Assembly: GCF_001422365.1 (NCBI RefSeq)
Contig: NZ_LMMT01000010.1
Location: 62,001 to 126,000 of the forward strand
DNA from: Pseudorhodoferax sp. Leaf265
GTDB lineage: Bacteria > Pseudomonadota > Gammaproteobacteria > Burkholderiales > Burkholderiaceae_C
Reading direction: 5' to 3'
Length of the DNA: 64,000 nucleotides
The notes beneath the pieces are model-generated. The model saw only the letters and a list, made by a program, of their open reading frames with translations, had not been told where the DNA came from and did not search any database. Both the position numbers and the translations under genes were made by a program. Positions 55,306 through 63,642 of this stretch are shown here, one piece after another (positions within the stretch are counted from its first letter, which is position 1; each line of letters begins with the position of its first letter).

Positions 55306-55327
55306 AATAGTTTAGACATGAACTATT
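55306..55327. promoter_or_regulatory. Palindromic operator, probable MarR site
   Basis: AATAGTT and AACTATT flank an 8-base centre, a perfect 7-base inverted repeat. It covers the -10 element and part of the spacer of the leftward promoter, so binding would block RNA polymerase. MarR proteins bind palindromes of this size. Confidence 0.75.
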
Positions 55328-55336
55328 GCATGTCAA
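55309..55336 (-). promoter_or_regulatory. Promoter of the aminobenzoyl-CoA operon
   Basis: A perfect TTGACA (-35, 55331-55336) and TAAACT (-10, 55309-55314) are 16 bases apart. Transcription would begin near 55302, 2 bases before the ATG, giving an essentially leaderless message with no room for a ribosome site. Confidence 0.7.
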
Positions 55337-55385
55337 TCGGGTTGAACAGAGGAAGGTACGCGGCCCCGTCCTACAGAACCATGCC

Positions 55386-55415
55386 TTGACCAGGGCTTTC
55401 GCAATTGGCAAGAAT
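55386..55415 (+). promoter_or_regulatory. Candidate promoter for cfa
   Basis: TTGACC (-35, 55386-55391) and AAGAAT (-10, 55410-55415) are separated by 18 bases. The predicted start near 55422 is one base before the ATG, again nearly leaderless; no ribosome site is visible before this ATG. Confidence 0.5.
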
Positions 55416-55422
55416 TTGTTGC

Positions 55423-56691
55423 ATGCGCAACCCCCTCATCCCCAAGATCGAGGCCCAGCTGCAGGGACTGCCGGTTCCCGTCGCGCTGCAGCTGCCGGCC
55501 GGTGAACGCGTGGGCGCCAACGGCGCCAAGGTCACGCTGTCGTTCCAGGACTGGTCCAGTCTGGCCACCATGGCTGCCGGGCAGATCGGCCGGCTGGCCG
55601 AGGACTTCGTCGAAAGCCGCGTACAGCTGCAGGGCCGGATGCGCGACCTCATGGAAGTGGCGGCCCGCCTGCTGCCCGGGCATCCGGGCGAACAGGGGGC
55701 GTCCGGCTGGTGGGGCAACATGCTGCGCCGCGCGAGGTCGCTGGCCGCACATTCGCACGCCAAGGACGCCGAGCAGATCCAGTTCCACTACGACGTCTCG
55801 GACGACTTCTACGCGCTGTGGCTGGACGACAAACGCGTCTACTCCTGCGCCTACTTCCGCGAGGCCGACATGACGCTCGGCCAGGCGCAGGAGGCCAAGC
55901 TCGACCACATCTGCAGGAAGCTCATGCTGCGCGGCGGCGAGCGCTTCCTGGACGTGGGCGCAGGCTGGGGCGGCCTGCTGCTGTGGGCCGCCGAGCACTA
56001 CGGCGTGGACGCCACGGGCATCACGCTCTCGCACAACCAGCACGCACACGTGAACCGCGAGATCGAGCGGCGCGGCCTGTCGGGCCGGGTGCGCATGCTG
56101 TTGTGCGACTACCGTGACCTGGACGCCGAGCCGTTCGACAAGATCGCTTCGGTCGGCATGTTCGAGCATGTGGGCCGGGCCAACATGCCGACCTACTTCG
56201 CGCGCATCCACGATCTGCTTAAGCCGGGCGGTCTGGTGCTGAACCACGGCATCACGGGCTCGTCGGTGCACCACGACCAGCTCGGCGCCGGCATGGGCGA
56301 CTTCATCGAGAAGTACATCTTCCCGGGCGGCGAGCTGCTGCACGTCTCCCACGTGCTGCGCGAGATGGCGGGCGCCGGCCTGGAAATGGTGGACACGGAG
56401 AACCTGCGGCCGCACTACGCACGCACGCTGTGGGCCTGGTCGGATGCGCTGGAGGCCCGGCTGGACGAAGCCCGGAAGGTGCTGGCGGCCACCGCCAAGG
56501 AGGCGGGTCACGCCGAGCGCGTGCTGCGCGCTTACCGGCTGTACCTGGCGGGCAGCGCCATGAGCTTCGAGCACGACTGGATCTCGCTGCACCAGATGCT
56601 GGCCAGCCGGCCCAGCGGCAGCACCCGGGTGGGCCCGATGACGGGCGCACAATCTCCCTATCCGTTCAACCGCGGTTACATGTACCGCTGA
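55423..56691 (+). CDS. cfa: Cyclopropane-fatty-acyl-phospholipid synthase
   Basis: This 422-residue SAM-dependent enzyme converts cis double bonds of membrane phospholipid chains to cyclopropane rings. It shows [28 protein letters not shown] motif [41 protein letters not shown] and [13 protein letters not shown] substrate-binding N-domain precedes it (about 1-115). The ATG at 55423 was chosen over a TTG 18 bases upstream. The bicarbonate-ligand region is intact. It is divergent from the aminobenzoyl-CoA operon. Confidence 0.92.
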   Translation: MRNPLIPKIEAQLQGLPVPVALQLPAGERVGANGAKVTLSFQDWSSLATMAAGQIGRLAEDFVESRVQLQGRMRDLMEVAARLLPGHPGEQGASGWWGNMLRRARSLAAHSHAKDAEQIQFHYDVSDDFYALWLDDKRVYSCAYFREADMTLGQAQEAKLDHICRKLMLRGGERFLDVGAGWGGLLLWAAEHYGVDATGITLSHNQHAHVNREIERRGLSGRVRMLLCDYRDLDAEPFDKIASVGMFEHVGRANMPTYFARIHDLLKPGGLVLNHGITGSSVHHDQLGAGMGDFIEKYIFPGGELLHVSHVLREMAGAGLEMVDTENLRPHYARTLWAWSDALEARLDEARKVLAATAKEAGHAERVLRAYRLYLAGSAMSFEHDWISLHQMLASRPSGSTRVGPMTGAQSPYPFNRGYMYR

Positions 56692-56696
56692 CCCCC

Positions 56697-57023
56697 ATGC
56701 TGTTCAAGTTCAAGTCCAAGGCCACCGGCGACCTCATCATGCTGGAGCCCAACGGGCGCCGCGTGCTGCAGTTGATCGGCAAGGAGCCAGGACCCAGCGG
56801 CATCATCCAGCCCGCGCAGATGACGCAAGCCGTGGCCGCGCTGGAGAAGGCCATCGCCGAGGAAGAAGCGGCTCAGAAGGCCGCCGAGGACGAGGCCCGC
56901 GCCAAGGGCGAGCAGCCCAGGACCAAGCCCGAAGTGGTGTCGCTGCGCCAGCGCGCCGTGCCTTTCATCGAGATGCTGCGACGCGCCCAGGCCGCGGGCC
57001 AGGACGTGGTCTGGGGCGTGTAG
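56697..57023 (+). CDS. DUF1840 domain protein
   Basis: These 108 residues begin MLFKFKSKATGDLIML, then NGRRVLQLIGKEPGPSGIIQ, an Ala/Glu-rich helix and VSLRQRAVPFIEMLRRA at the C-terminus. This is a small conserved betaproteobacterial family of unknown function; it is cytosolic and has no catalytic motif. It starts 5 bases after the cfa stop, so it is cotranscribed. Confidence 0.85.
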   Translation: MLFKFKSKATGDLIMLEPNGRRVLQLIGKEPGPSGIIQPAQMTQAVAALEKAIAEEEAAQKAAEDEARAKGEQPRTKPEVVSLRQRAVPFIEMLRRAQAAGQDVVWGV

Positions 57024-57039
57024 CCCCCCCGCCCCCCCT

Positions 57040-58050
57040 TCAGTCCACCTTCGCGCCCGAGGCCTTGACCACGGGCTGCCACTTCTTCAGTTCCGCGGCG
57101 ATCAGCGCGGCGAACTGCTGCGGCGTGTTGCCGCTCGGGATCGCGCCCTGCGCCAGCAGCCGCTCGTTGACATCCTGGGTCTTGATCGCCTTGGCCACGT
57201 CCTGCTGGATGCGGTTGACGATCTCAGGCGGCGTGCCAGCAGGTGCCAGCAGGCCGAACCAGGAGCTGGCCTCGAAGCCCTTGAGCGCGGGGCCGCCGGC
57301 CTGCTCCACGGTGGGCACGTCGGGCAGCGCGGCAGAGCGCTGGGCACTCGTGACCGCCAGCGCGGTCAGCTTGCCGGCCTTGATCTGCTGCATGGCCGAG
57401 GGCAGGTTGTCGAACATCACGTCCATGTTGCCGCCCACCATGTCCATGAGTGCAGGGCCCGAGCCCCGGTACGGGAAGTGCACCATGTAGGCGCCCGTCA
57501 TGGTCTTGAACAGCTCGCCGGCCATGTGGATGGACGTGCCGTTGCCGCTGGAGGCCATGTTGAGCTTGCCCGGGTTGGCCTTGGCATAGGCGATGAAGTC
57601 CTGCACGTTGTGGATCTTCAGGGCGCGTGCCTTGTCGGCATTGACCACCATCACGTTGGGCACGCCGGCCACCAGGCTGATCGGCGCGAAGTCCTTCACC
57701 GGGTCGTAGGGCATCTTGTCGTAGAGCCACTTGTTGATGGCGTGCGTGCCCACCGTGCCCATCAGGATGGTGTAGCCGTCCGGCGCGGCCTTGGCCACGA
57801 TGTCGGCGCCGATGTTGCCGCCGGCGCCGGCCTTGTTGTCCACCACCACGGGCTGGCCCAGCGACTTGGTGAGCTCCACCGCCACCGCGCGGGCCAGGAT
57901 GTCGGTGGTGCCGCCCGGCGCAAACGGCACGACCATGCGGATGGGCTTGGTGGGCCAGCCCGACTGGGCCAGCACGGGCAGGGCATGGGCACAGGCGGCC
58001 AGTGCGGCGGCGCCCAGCAGCAGGCGGCGGATCGACAGGATGGATGGCAT
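57040..58050 (-). CDS. Bug-family (TTT) periplasmic substrate-binding protein
   Basis: These 336 residues have a signal peptide ([26 protein letters not shown], cleaved after LAQ) and the signature [31 protein letters not shown] and [24 protein letters not shown] is the ligand-pocket helix. It is encoded alone, convergent with the DUF1840 gene (16 bases between) and divergent from the PQQ dehydrogenase gene. Ligand unknown. Confidence 0.92.
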   Translation of the reverse strand: MPSILSIRRLLLGAAALAACAHALPVLAQSGWPTKPIRMVVPFAPGGTTDILARAVAVELTKSLGQPVVVDNKAGAGGNIGADIVAKAAPDGYTILMGTVGTHAINKWLYDKMPYDPVKDFAPISLVAGVPNVMVVNADKARALKIHNVQDFIAYAKANPGKLNMASSGNGTSIHMAGELFKTMTGAYMVHFPYRGSGPALMDMVGGNMDVMFDNLPSAMQQIKAGKLTALAVTSAQRSAALPDVPTVEQAGGPALKGFEASSWFGLLAPAGTPPEIVNRIQQDVAKAIKTQDVNERLLAQGAIPSGNTPQQFAALIAAELKKWQPVVKASGAKVD

Positions 58051-58212
58051 CGCGGCTTTCTCTGTTCAGCAATGGCCGCCATGCTAGGCGAGCGCCATGC
58101 CGCACTGCGCCAGTGGTAACCCGTGCGACAGCGGCTAGGGAAAGTACGGAGCACCCGACTGCCCAGCGCGCAGATGCTCGGCAGCACCCCAACAACAAGA
58201 GGAGACACCACG

Positions 58213-60303
58213 ATGGTCGTACGTTCCCTTGCTGCGCTGGCCCTGTCCGCGCTGGCGCTTTCGGTTGCGGCACAGACGCCGGCCGAGCGCGCGGCGAGCG
58301 CCACGAAAAAGGTCAACGGCAGCTTCATCCGCGCCAACGCGGCCAAGACACCGGACTGGCCCAGCGTCGGGCTCGACTACGCCGAGACACGCTACAGCCG
58401 GCTCGACCAGATCAACGCCGGCAACGTGAAGCAGCTCGGGCTGGTCTGGTCCTACAACCTGGAGAGCACGCGCGGCGTGGAAGCCACGCCCCTGGTCGTC
58501 GACGGCGTGATGTACGTGACGGCCTCGTGGAGCGTGGTGCACGCCATCGACGTGCGCAGCGGCCAGCGCATCTGGAGCTACGACCCGCAGGTCGACAAGT
58601 CCAAGGGCTTTCGCGGCTGCTGCGACGTGGTCAACCGCGGCGTCGCGCTGTGGGAGGGCAAGGTCTATGTGGGCGCCTACGACGGCAGGCTGATCGCCTT
58701 GGACGCGGCCAGCGGCCGTGTGCTGTGGGAGAAGGACACGCTGATCGACCATGCACGCAGCTACACCATCACGGGTGCGCCGCGCGTGTTCAAGGGCAAG
58801 GTCCTGATCGGCAACGGCGGCGCCGAGTACGGCGTGCGCGGCTACATCACGGCCTACGACGCCAACACCGGCGACCAGAAGTGGCGCTGGTTCACGGTGC
58901 CGGGCGATCCGGCCAAGCCCTATGAAGATGCATCGATGGCGCGCGCGGCCAAGACCTGGGACCCGTCCGGCAAGTACTGGGAAGCCGGCGGCGGCGGCAC
59001 GGTGTGGGACACCATGGCCTTCGACCCGGAACTCAACCTCATGTACATCGGCACCGGCAACGGCTCGCCCTGGGCCCGCAGCAAGCGCAGCCCCAAGGGC
59101 GGCGACAACCTGTACCTGGCCTCCATCGTCGCGCTGGACCCGGACACCGGCGCCTACAAGTGGCACTACCAGGAGACGCCGGGCGACAACTGGGACTACA
59201 CGTCCACGCAGCCGATGATCCTGGCCGACATCAAGGTCGCCGGCAAGCCGCGCAAGGTGATCCTGCATGCGCCCAAGAACGGCTTCTTCTTCGTGATCGA
59301 CCGCACCAACGGCAAGTTCATCTCGGCCAAGAACTTCGTCGAGGTGAACTGGGCCTCGGGCTACGACACCAAGGGCCGGCCGATCGAAATCGCCGCCGCG
59401 CGCCAGAACGACAAGCCCGGCGAGAGCATGCCCGGCCCCTACGGCGCGCACAACTGGCACCCGATGTCGTTCAACCCGCAGACGGGCCTGGTCTACCTGC
59501 CGGCCCAGCATGTGCCGATCAACCTCATGGACGACAAGGACTGGAAGTTCAACGAAAACGTGGCCCTGCGTCCGCATTCCAACCAGGGCTGGAACACCGC
59601 CATGTTCCTGAACGCCGCGCCGCCCACGAGCAAGCCCATGGGCCGGCTCGTGGCCTGGGACCCGGTGGCGCAGAAGGAGGCCTGGGGCGTGGAGCATGTC
59701 TCGCCCTGGAACGGCGGCACGCTGACGACGGCCGGCAACCTGGTGTTCCAGGGCACAGCCGACGGCCGCATGGTGGCCTACGACGCCAAGACCGGCGCCA
59801 AGCTCTGGGAGACGCCCACGGGCACCGGCGTGGTGGCCGCGCCGTCCACCTACCTCGTGGACGGCAAGCAGTACGTGTCGATCGCGGTCGGCTGGGGCGG
59901 CGTCTACGGCCAGGCCACGCGCGCCACCGAGCGCCAGGGCCCGGGCACGGTCTACACCTTCGCGGTCGGCGGCACCGCCAAGATGCCCGACTTCGTGGAG
60001 TACCGCGCGGGCAAGCTGCTGCAGGGCGTGAAGTACGACGCGGCCAAGGTCGAGGCCGGCACCGGGCTGTACGTCAGCAACTGCGTGCTGTGCCACGGCG
60101 TGCCGGGCGTGGACCGCGGCGGCAACATCCCCAACCTGGGCACCATGGACGCGGCCTTCATCGAGAACTTGGACAAGTTCGTGTTCAAGGGCCCGGCCAT
60201 GGCGCGCGGCATGCCCGACTTCACGGGCAAGCTCTCGATGGACGATGTGGAGGCGATCAAGGCCTTCATCCAGGGCACGGTGGATGCGGTACGGCCCAAG
60301 TAA
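58213..60303 (+). CDS. PQQ-dependent quinohemoprotein alcohol dehydrogenase
   Basis: This 696-residue periplasmic enzyme oxidises primary alcohols with PQQ and passes electrons through its own heme. Signal peptide to about residue 20 (VAAQTPA). It has the vicinal Cys136-Cys137 disulfide over PQQ, the catalytic Asp328 in NWDYTSTQ, W-motifs of the eight-bladed propeller, and a C-terminal cytochrome domain with heme motif CVLCHG (624-629) and axial Met667. Residue 330 is Thr, so the extra Asp of lanthanide-dependent enzymes is missing and Ca is expected. The start at 58213 has an AGAGGAGA site. No pqq biosynthesis genes are in the window. Confidence 0.94.
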   Translation: MVVRSLAALALSALALSVAAQTPAERAASATKKVNGSFIRANAAKTPDWPSVGLDYAETRYSRLDQINAGNVKQLGLVWSYNLESTRGVEATPLVVDGVMYVTASWSVVHAIDVRSGQRIWSYDPQVDKSKGFRGCCDVVNRGVALWEGKVYVGAYDGRLIALDAASGRVLWEKDTLIDHARSYTITGAPRVFKGKVLIGNGGAEYGVRGYITAYDANTGDQKWRWFTVPGDPAKPYEDASMARAAKTWDPSGKYWEAGGGGTVWDTMAFDPELNLMYIGTGNGSPWARSKRSPKGGDNLYLASIVALDPDTGAYKWHYQETPGDNWDYTSTQPMILADIKVAGKPRKVILHAPKNGFFFVIDRTNGKFISAKNFVEVNWASGYDTKGRPIEIAAARQNDKPGESMPGPYGAHNWHPMSFNPQTGLVYLPAQHVPINLMDDKDWKFNENVALRPHSNQGWNTAMFLNAAPPTSKPMGRLVAWDPVAQKEAWGVEHVSPWNGGTLTTAGNLVFQGTADGRMVAYDAKTGAKLWETPTGTGVVAAPSTYLVDGKQYVSIAVGWGGVYGQATRATERQGPGTVYTFAVGGTAKMPDFVEYRAGKLLQGVKYDAAKVEAGTGLYVSNCVLCHGVPGVDRGGNIPNLGTMDAAFIENLDKFVFKGPAMARGMPDFTGKLSMDDVEAIKAFIQGTVDAVRPK

Positions 60304-60319
60304 GCCGGCCTTCATGAAA

Positions 60320-60337
60320 CTGAGATTGCATTCTCAG
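60320..60337. promoter_or_regulatory. Inverted repeat resembling a Fur box
   Basis: CTGAGA and TCTCAG flank a 6-base centre upstream of a TonB siderophore receptor region. The opposite strand reads TGAGAATGCAATCTCA, close to Fur-site composition but not an exact 7-1-7 match. No clear -35/-10 is adjacent. Confidence 0.4.
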
Positions 60338-60346
60338 TAGAATCGC

Positions 60347-60375
60347 GGGCCGCATCTTCTGCGGCCCGTTTTCTT
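60347..60375 (+). terminator. Rho-independent terminator after the PQQ dehydrogenase
   Basis: GGGCCGCA and TGCGGCCC form an 8-base stem with a TCTTC loop, followed by GTTTTCTT. It is 43 bases past the dehydrogenase stop. Confidence 0.85.
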
Positions 60376-60709
60376 GCGCGCTCCTCTCCGCCTCCTGCTG
60401 CTGCGTCTGCTGCTGGTGGCCGTGTTCTTCAACACGGCCATCGGCGTGCCGGCGCACGCCATCGAGCATCTGCGCGAGGCTCAGGCCAGCCTGCTCGATG
60501 ACGATGCGCCAGCCAAGCGCGCCGAGGCGCACACGGCCTGCGCCTGGTGCCACAGCCATGCGCAGCTGGAACATGGGCTGGATGCGGCGCCGCTGCTGCC
60601 TTGCCCATCGGCCACCATTGCTGGCCACGCCATTCCCTGGCGCAGTGCCGACGCAGCGCTGAACGCGGAGCGCTGGCCGTTCCGCTCGCGCGATCCACCG
60701 CAAGCCTGA
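60374..60709 (+). CDS. Small secreted protein with CxxCH-like motif (hypothetical)
   Basis: These 111 residues start at a TTG that sits at the very end of the terminator, with no ribosome site; no ATG is available in frame. The first 28 residues form a signal peptide (RLLLLRLLLVAVFFNTAIG, ending AHA). TACAWCHSHAQ (about 54-64) could bind a metal or heme. Similar small proteins (DUF2946-like) precede TonB receptors. The start codon and even translation are uncertain. Confidence 0.5.
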   Translation: MRAPLRLLLLRLLLVAVFFNTAIGVPAHAIEHLREAQASLLDDDAPAKRAEAHTACAWCHSHAQLEHGLDAAPLLPCPSATIAGHAIPWRSADAALNAERWPFRSRDPPQA

Positions 60710-60809
60710 GACCCTGCCGCCCGCGCGGCCCCCCTCCGTTCGGCCCTGACCGGCCACCGTCTCCGCCTGCCCGCCATCCGGCCGGAAGGCGTCTTGCTGT
60801 CTTTCGCCC

Positions 60810-62915
60810 ATGTCCCTTCCTCCGTTCACGCGGCGGCTGCTGCCGCTCGCGCTCTGCACATCCCTGCCCGTCCTCGCCCAGGATGCCCAGCTCTCCACCG
60901 TCGAGGTGGTCGGCCGCACCGCCTCCGGCGCCTATCACGCCGAAGAAGCGGCCGGCGCCAAGACCGAGCTGCCGCTGCGCGAGCTGCCGCAGTCGGTGCG
61001 CATCGTCACGCGCCAGGCCATCGACGACCTGGGTGCCACCAAGCTCGACGACGTGCTCGACTACGTGGGCGGCGTCTCGCGCCAGAACAACTTCGGCGGG
61101 TTATGGGACAACATCGCCATCCGCGGTATGCCCGGCGACCAGAACGTGGGCATGGCCACGCTGTTCAACGGCTTCTCGTCCGGCCGCGGCTTCAACGCCC
61201 CGCGCGACCTGGCCGGTGTGGAGCGCATCGAGTTCCTCAAGGGCCCGGCCGCCGCGCTGTACGGCAGCAGCGAGCCGGGCGGCACGCTCAACGTGGTGTC
61301 CAAGCGCCCGCTCTGGAAGGCCGCGCATGCCGTCGAGGCCTATGGTGGCAGCCATGGCCTGAAGCGCGGCGCGCTCGACAGCACCGGCCCTATCGGCGAG
61401 AACTTCGCCTACCGGCTCAACGTGGCGGTCGAAGACCGCAACGGCTGGCGCGAGCACGTGGGATCGCAGCGCCAGGTGCTGGCACCGGCCTTCACCTGGA
61501 AACTCACGAACGACACGGTGCTCGAGTACACGGGCGAAATCCTGCGCCACGAGACGCCGCTGGACCGCGGCGTGGTGGCCCTCGCGAACGGCCGGCTCGG
61601 CGCGATCCCGCGCACGCGCTTCCTGGGCGAGCCGGCCGATGGCGATGTGCGCGTGGACAACCGCACGCACCAGCTCATCCTCTCGCACCTCTGGGCCAGC
61701 GGCTGGACCGGGCGGCTCGGCCTGTCGCAGCGCTCCACGGGCATCCACGGCTACTCCACCGAGGCCACCGCGCTGCAGGCCAACGGCCTGCTCACGCGCC
61801 AGCGCCGCCTGCGCGACTACGACTCAGACGACCTCGCGCTGCAGGCCGAGTTGCAGGGCCGCGTGGAGACGGGCAATCTGTCGCACGAGCTGCTGTTCGG
61901 TGTCGAGCGCTTCCGCTTCGAGATGGACACGCGCATGCTGCGCGTGAATGGCCAGCCCTACGCCATCGACATCTACAACCCGGTCTACGGCCAAGCCCAG
62001 CCCACGCCCGCGGCCAACACCGACACCTTCGAGCGCCAGCGCAACACGGCCTTCTACCTGCAGGACGCCATCACGCTGGCCCCCGCCTGGCGGCTGCTGG
62101 CCGGCGTGCGCGTGGACCGCTACGACCAAACGCTGCTGAACCGCCTCAGAAGCACGCAGACGCAGCAGCAGCCCTCGTCCACCTCGCCGCGTGTGGGCCT
62201 CAGCTGGCTGCCCACGCCGCAGTGGACGGTCTACGCCAACGCGGGCCGTTCGTTCCGCCCCAACACCAGCGACGCGGCCGGCAACAGCTTCGCGCCCGAG
62301 AGCGGCCGTGCGCTGGAGCTCGGCACCAAGTGGGAAAGCCGCGACAAACGCATCGGCGCCACGGCCGCGCTGTTCGACATCCGCAAGCGCAACGTCAAGA
62401 CCACCGACCCCAGCGACTCCAGTCAATCCGTCGCCGCTGGCGAAATCCGCTCGCGCGGCATCGAGTTCGACCTGGCCGGCCAGCTCAGCAGCCACTGGCG
62501 CGTCAACGCCAGCCTGGTGTGGAACAACGTGGAGATCACGCGCGACAACCAGCTCGAAGTCGGCGGCCGCCTGCTCAACGTGCCGCGCGTCAACGGCAGT
62601 CTGCTGGCCGTGTACGAGGACGCGCTGGCCAACGGCCAGCGCTACGGCATCGGCGGCGGCGTCACACACATGGGCAAGCGCCTGGGCCAGGCCCGCACAC
62701 AGGACGAAGCCAATGCCGGCACGGCCGCGTTCGAGCTGCCGAGCTACACCACAGCCAAGCTGGTCGCCTACTGGCGCATGACGCCCACCCTGCGGCTCAC
62801 GCTGGACGTGGACAACCTGTTCAACGCCACCTACTACACCAGTTCATTCAGTCGCCTGTGGGTCGCACCCGGCATGGAGCGCGCGATCACCGTCGGCCTG
62901 CAAGCCAAGTTCTGA
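60810..62915 (+). CDS. TonB-dependent siderophore receptor
   Basis: This 701-residue outer-membrane protein has a signal peptide (to LAQ, about residue 24), a plug domain (ELPQSVRIVTRQAIDDLGAT, GVERIEFLKGPAAALYG, SEPGGTLNVVSKRP) and a beta barrel ending in the C-terminal Phe (ITVGLQAKF). LSTVEVVG near the N-terminus acts as TonB box. The mid-barrel text resembles FhuE/FpvA-type receptors for hydroxamate or pyoverdine-like siderophores. A 100-base leader without clear promoter precedes it; an ABC exporter follows after 1 base. Confidence 0.93.
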   Translation: MSLPPFTRRLLPLALCTSLPVLAQDAQLSTVEVVGRTASGAYHAEEAAGAKTELPLRELPQSVRIVTRQAIDDLGATKLDDVLDYVGGVSRQNNFGGLWDNIAIRGMPGDQNVGMATLFNGFSSGRGFNAPRDLAGVERIEFLKGPAAALYGSSEPGGTLNVVSKRPLWKAAHAVEAYGGSHGLKRGALDSTGPIGENFAYRLNVAVEDRNGWREHVGSQRQVLAPAFTWKLTNDTVLEYTGEILRHETPLDRGVVALANGRLGAIPRTRFLGEPADGDVRVDNRTHQLILSHLWASGWTGRLGLSQRSTGIHGYSTEATALQANGLLTRQRRLRDYDSDDLALQAELQGRVETGNLSHELLFGVERFRFEMDTRMLRVNGQPYAIDIYNPVYGQAQPTPAANTDTFERQRNTAFYLQDAITLAPAWRLLAGVRVDRYDQTLLNRLRSTQTQQQPSSTSPRVGLSWLPTPQWTVYANAGRSFRPNTSDAAGNSFAPESGRALELGTKWESRDKRIGATAALFDIRKRNVKTTDPSDSSQSVAAGEIRSRGIEFDLAGQLSSHWRVNASLVWNNVEITRDNQLEVGGRLLNVPRVNGSLLAVYEDALANGQRYGIGGGVTHMGKRLGQARTQDEANAGTAAFELPSYTTAKLVAYWRMTPTLRLTLDVDNLFNATYYTSSFSRLWVAPGMERAITVGLQAKF

Positions 62916-62916
62916 C

Positions 62917-63642
62917 ATGCCCCAACCTGCATTGCACGCCCAAGCCGTCGAGGCCGGCTACGCCGGCCGCAGCATCCTGCGCGGCCTGGACCTCGCCGTC
63001 GCCCCCGGTGAGACCTACGCCCTGCTCGGCGCCAACGGCGCCGGCAAGACCACCACGCTGAGCCTGTTCCTGGGCTTCGTGCAGCCCACGCGCGGCCAGT
63101 TGCGCGTGCTGGGCGCCGACCCCGTGCGCGATGCCGCGGCGGCGCGGCGCCAACTGGCCTACATCCCCGAGAACGTGGCCCTGTACGAGCACCTGAGTGC
63201 GCACGAGAACCTGGCCTACTTCCTGGACCTCGCGGGTCAACGCCTGGGCCAGGACGCCATCGCCGCCGCGCTCGCACGCGCTGGCCTGGACGCCGCCGCC
63301 CATGACCGGCGCGTGGCCGGCTTCTCCAAGGGCATGCGGCAGAAGGTCGCCATCGGTCTGGCGCTCGCGCGCCGCGTGCCGGTGCTGCTGTTGGACGAGC
63401 CGACCTCTGGCCTGGACCCGCAGGCCCAGGCCGAGTTCAGCCGCCTGCTGGGCTGGCTGCGCGGCGAAGGCGTGGCCATCCTGATGGTCACGCACGACCT
63501 GCTGGGCGCGGCGAACGTGGCCGACCGCATCGGTTTCCTGGACCAGGGGCGGCTGCGCGAAGAGGTGCCGGCCAGCGGCGCCGAACGCTTCGACGTGCGC
63601 GCGCTGCACCGGCACTATGCGCGCGCGGGAGCCATGGCATGA
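62917..63642 (+). CDS. ABC transporter ATP-binding protein
   Basis: These 241 residues have Walker A GANGAGKT (38-45), signature FSKGMRQKVAIG, Walker B VLLLDEPTSGLDP and H-loop in MVTHD. The type matches CcmA-like ATPases that work with ABC-2 permeases. It starts one base after the TonB receptor stop and overlaps the permease by 4 bases (ATGA), so the three genes form one unit, probably linked to siderophore or metal handling. Confidence 0.92.
   Translation: MPQPALHAQAVEAGYAGRSILRGLDLAVAPGETYALLGANGAGKTTTLSLFLGFVQPTRGQLRVLGADPVRDAAAARRQLAYIPENVALYEHLSAHENLAYFLDLAGQRLGQDAIAAALARAGLDAAAHDRRVAGFSKGMRQKVAIGLALARRVPVLLLDEPTSGLDPQAQAEFSRLLGWLRGEGVAILMVTHDLLGAANVADRIGFLDQGRLREEVPASGAERFDVRALHRHYARAGAMA

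Noticed and set aside
57021..57040. C-rich run (C7-G-C7) as a phase-variation tract
   Set aside because: It is interrupted and lies between two convergent stop codons, so length change would not alter a protein.
58135..60315. A 726-codon open frame antisense to the PQQ dehydrogenase gene
   Set aside because: It mirrors the high-GC coding frame of a clearly functional gene, its product is His/Val/Arg-rich low-complexity text with no domain, and it has no ribosome site.
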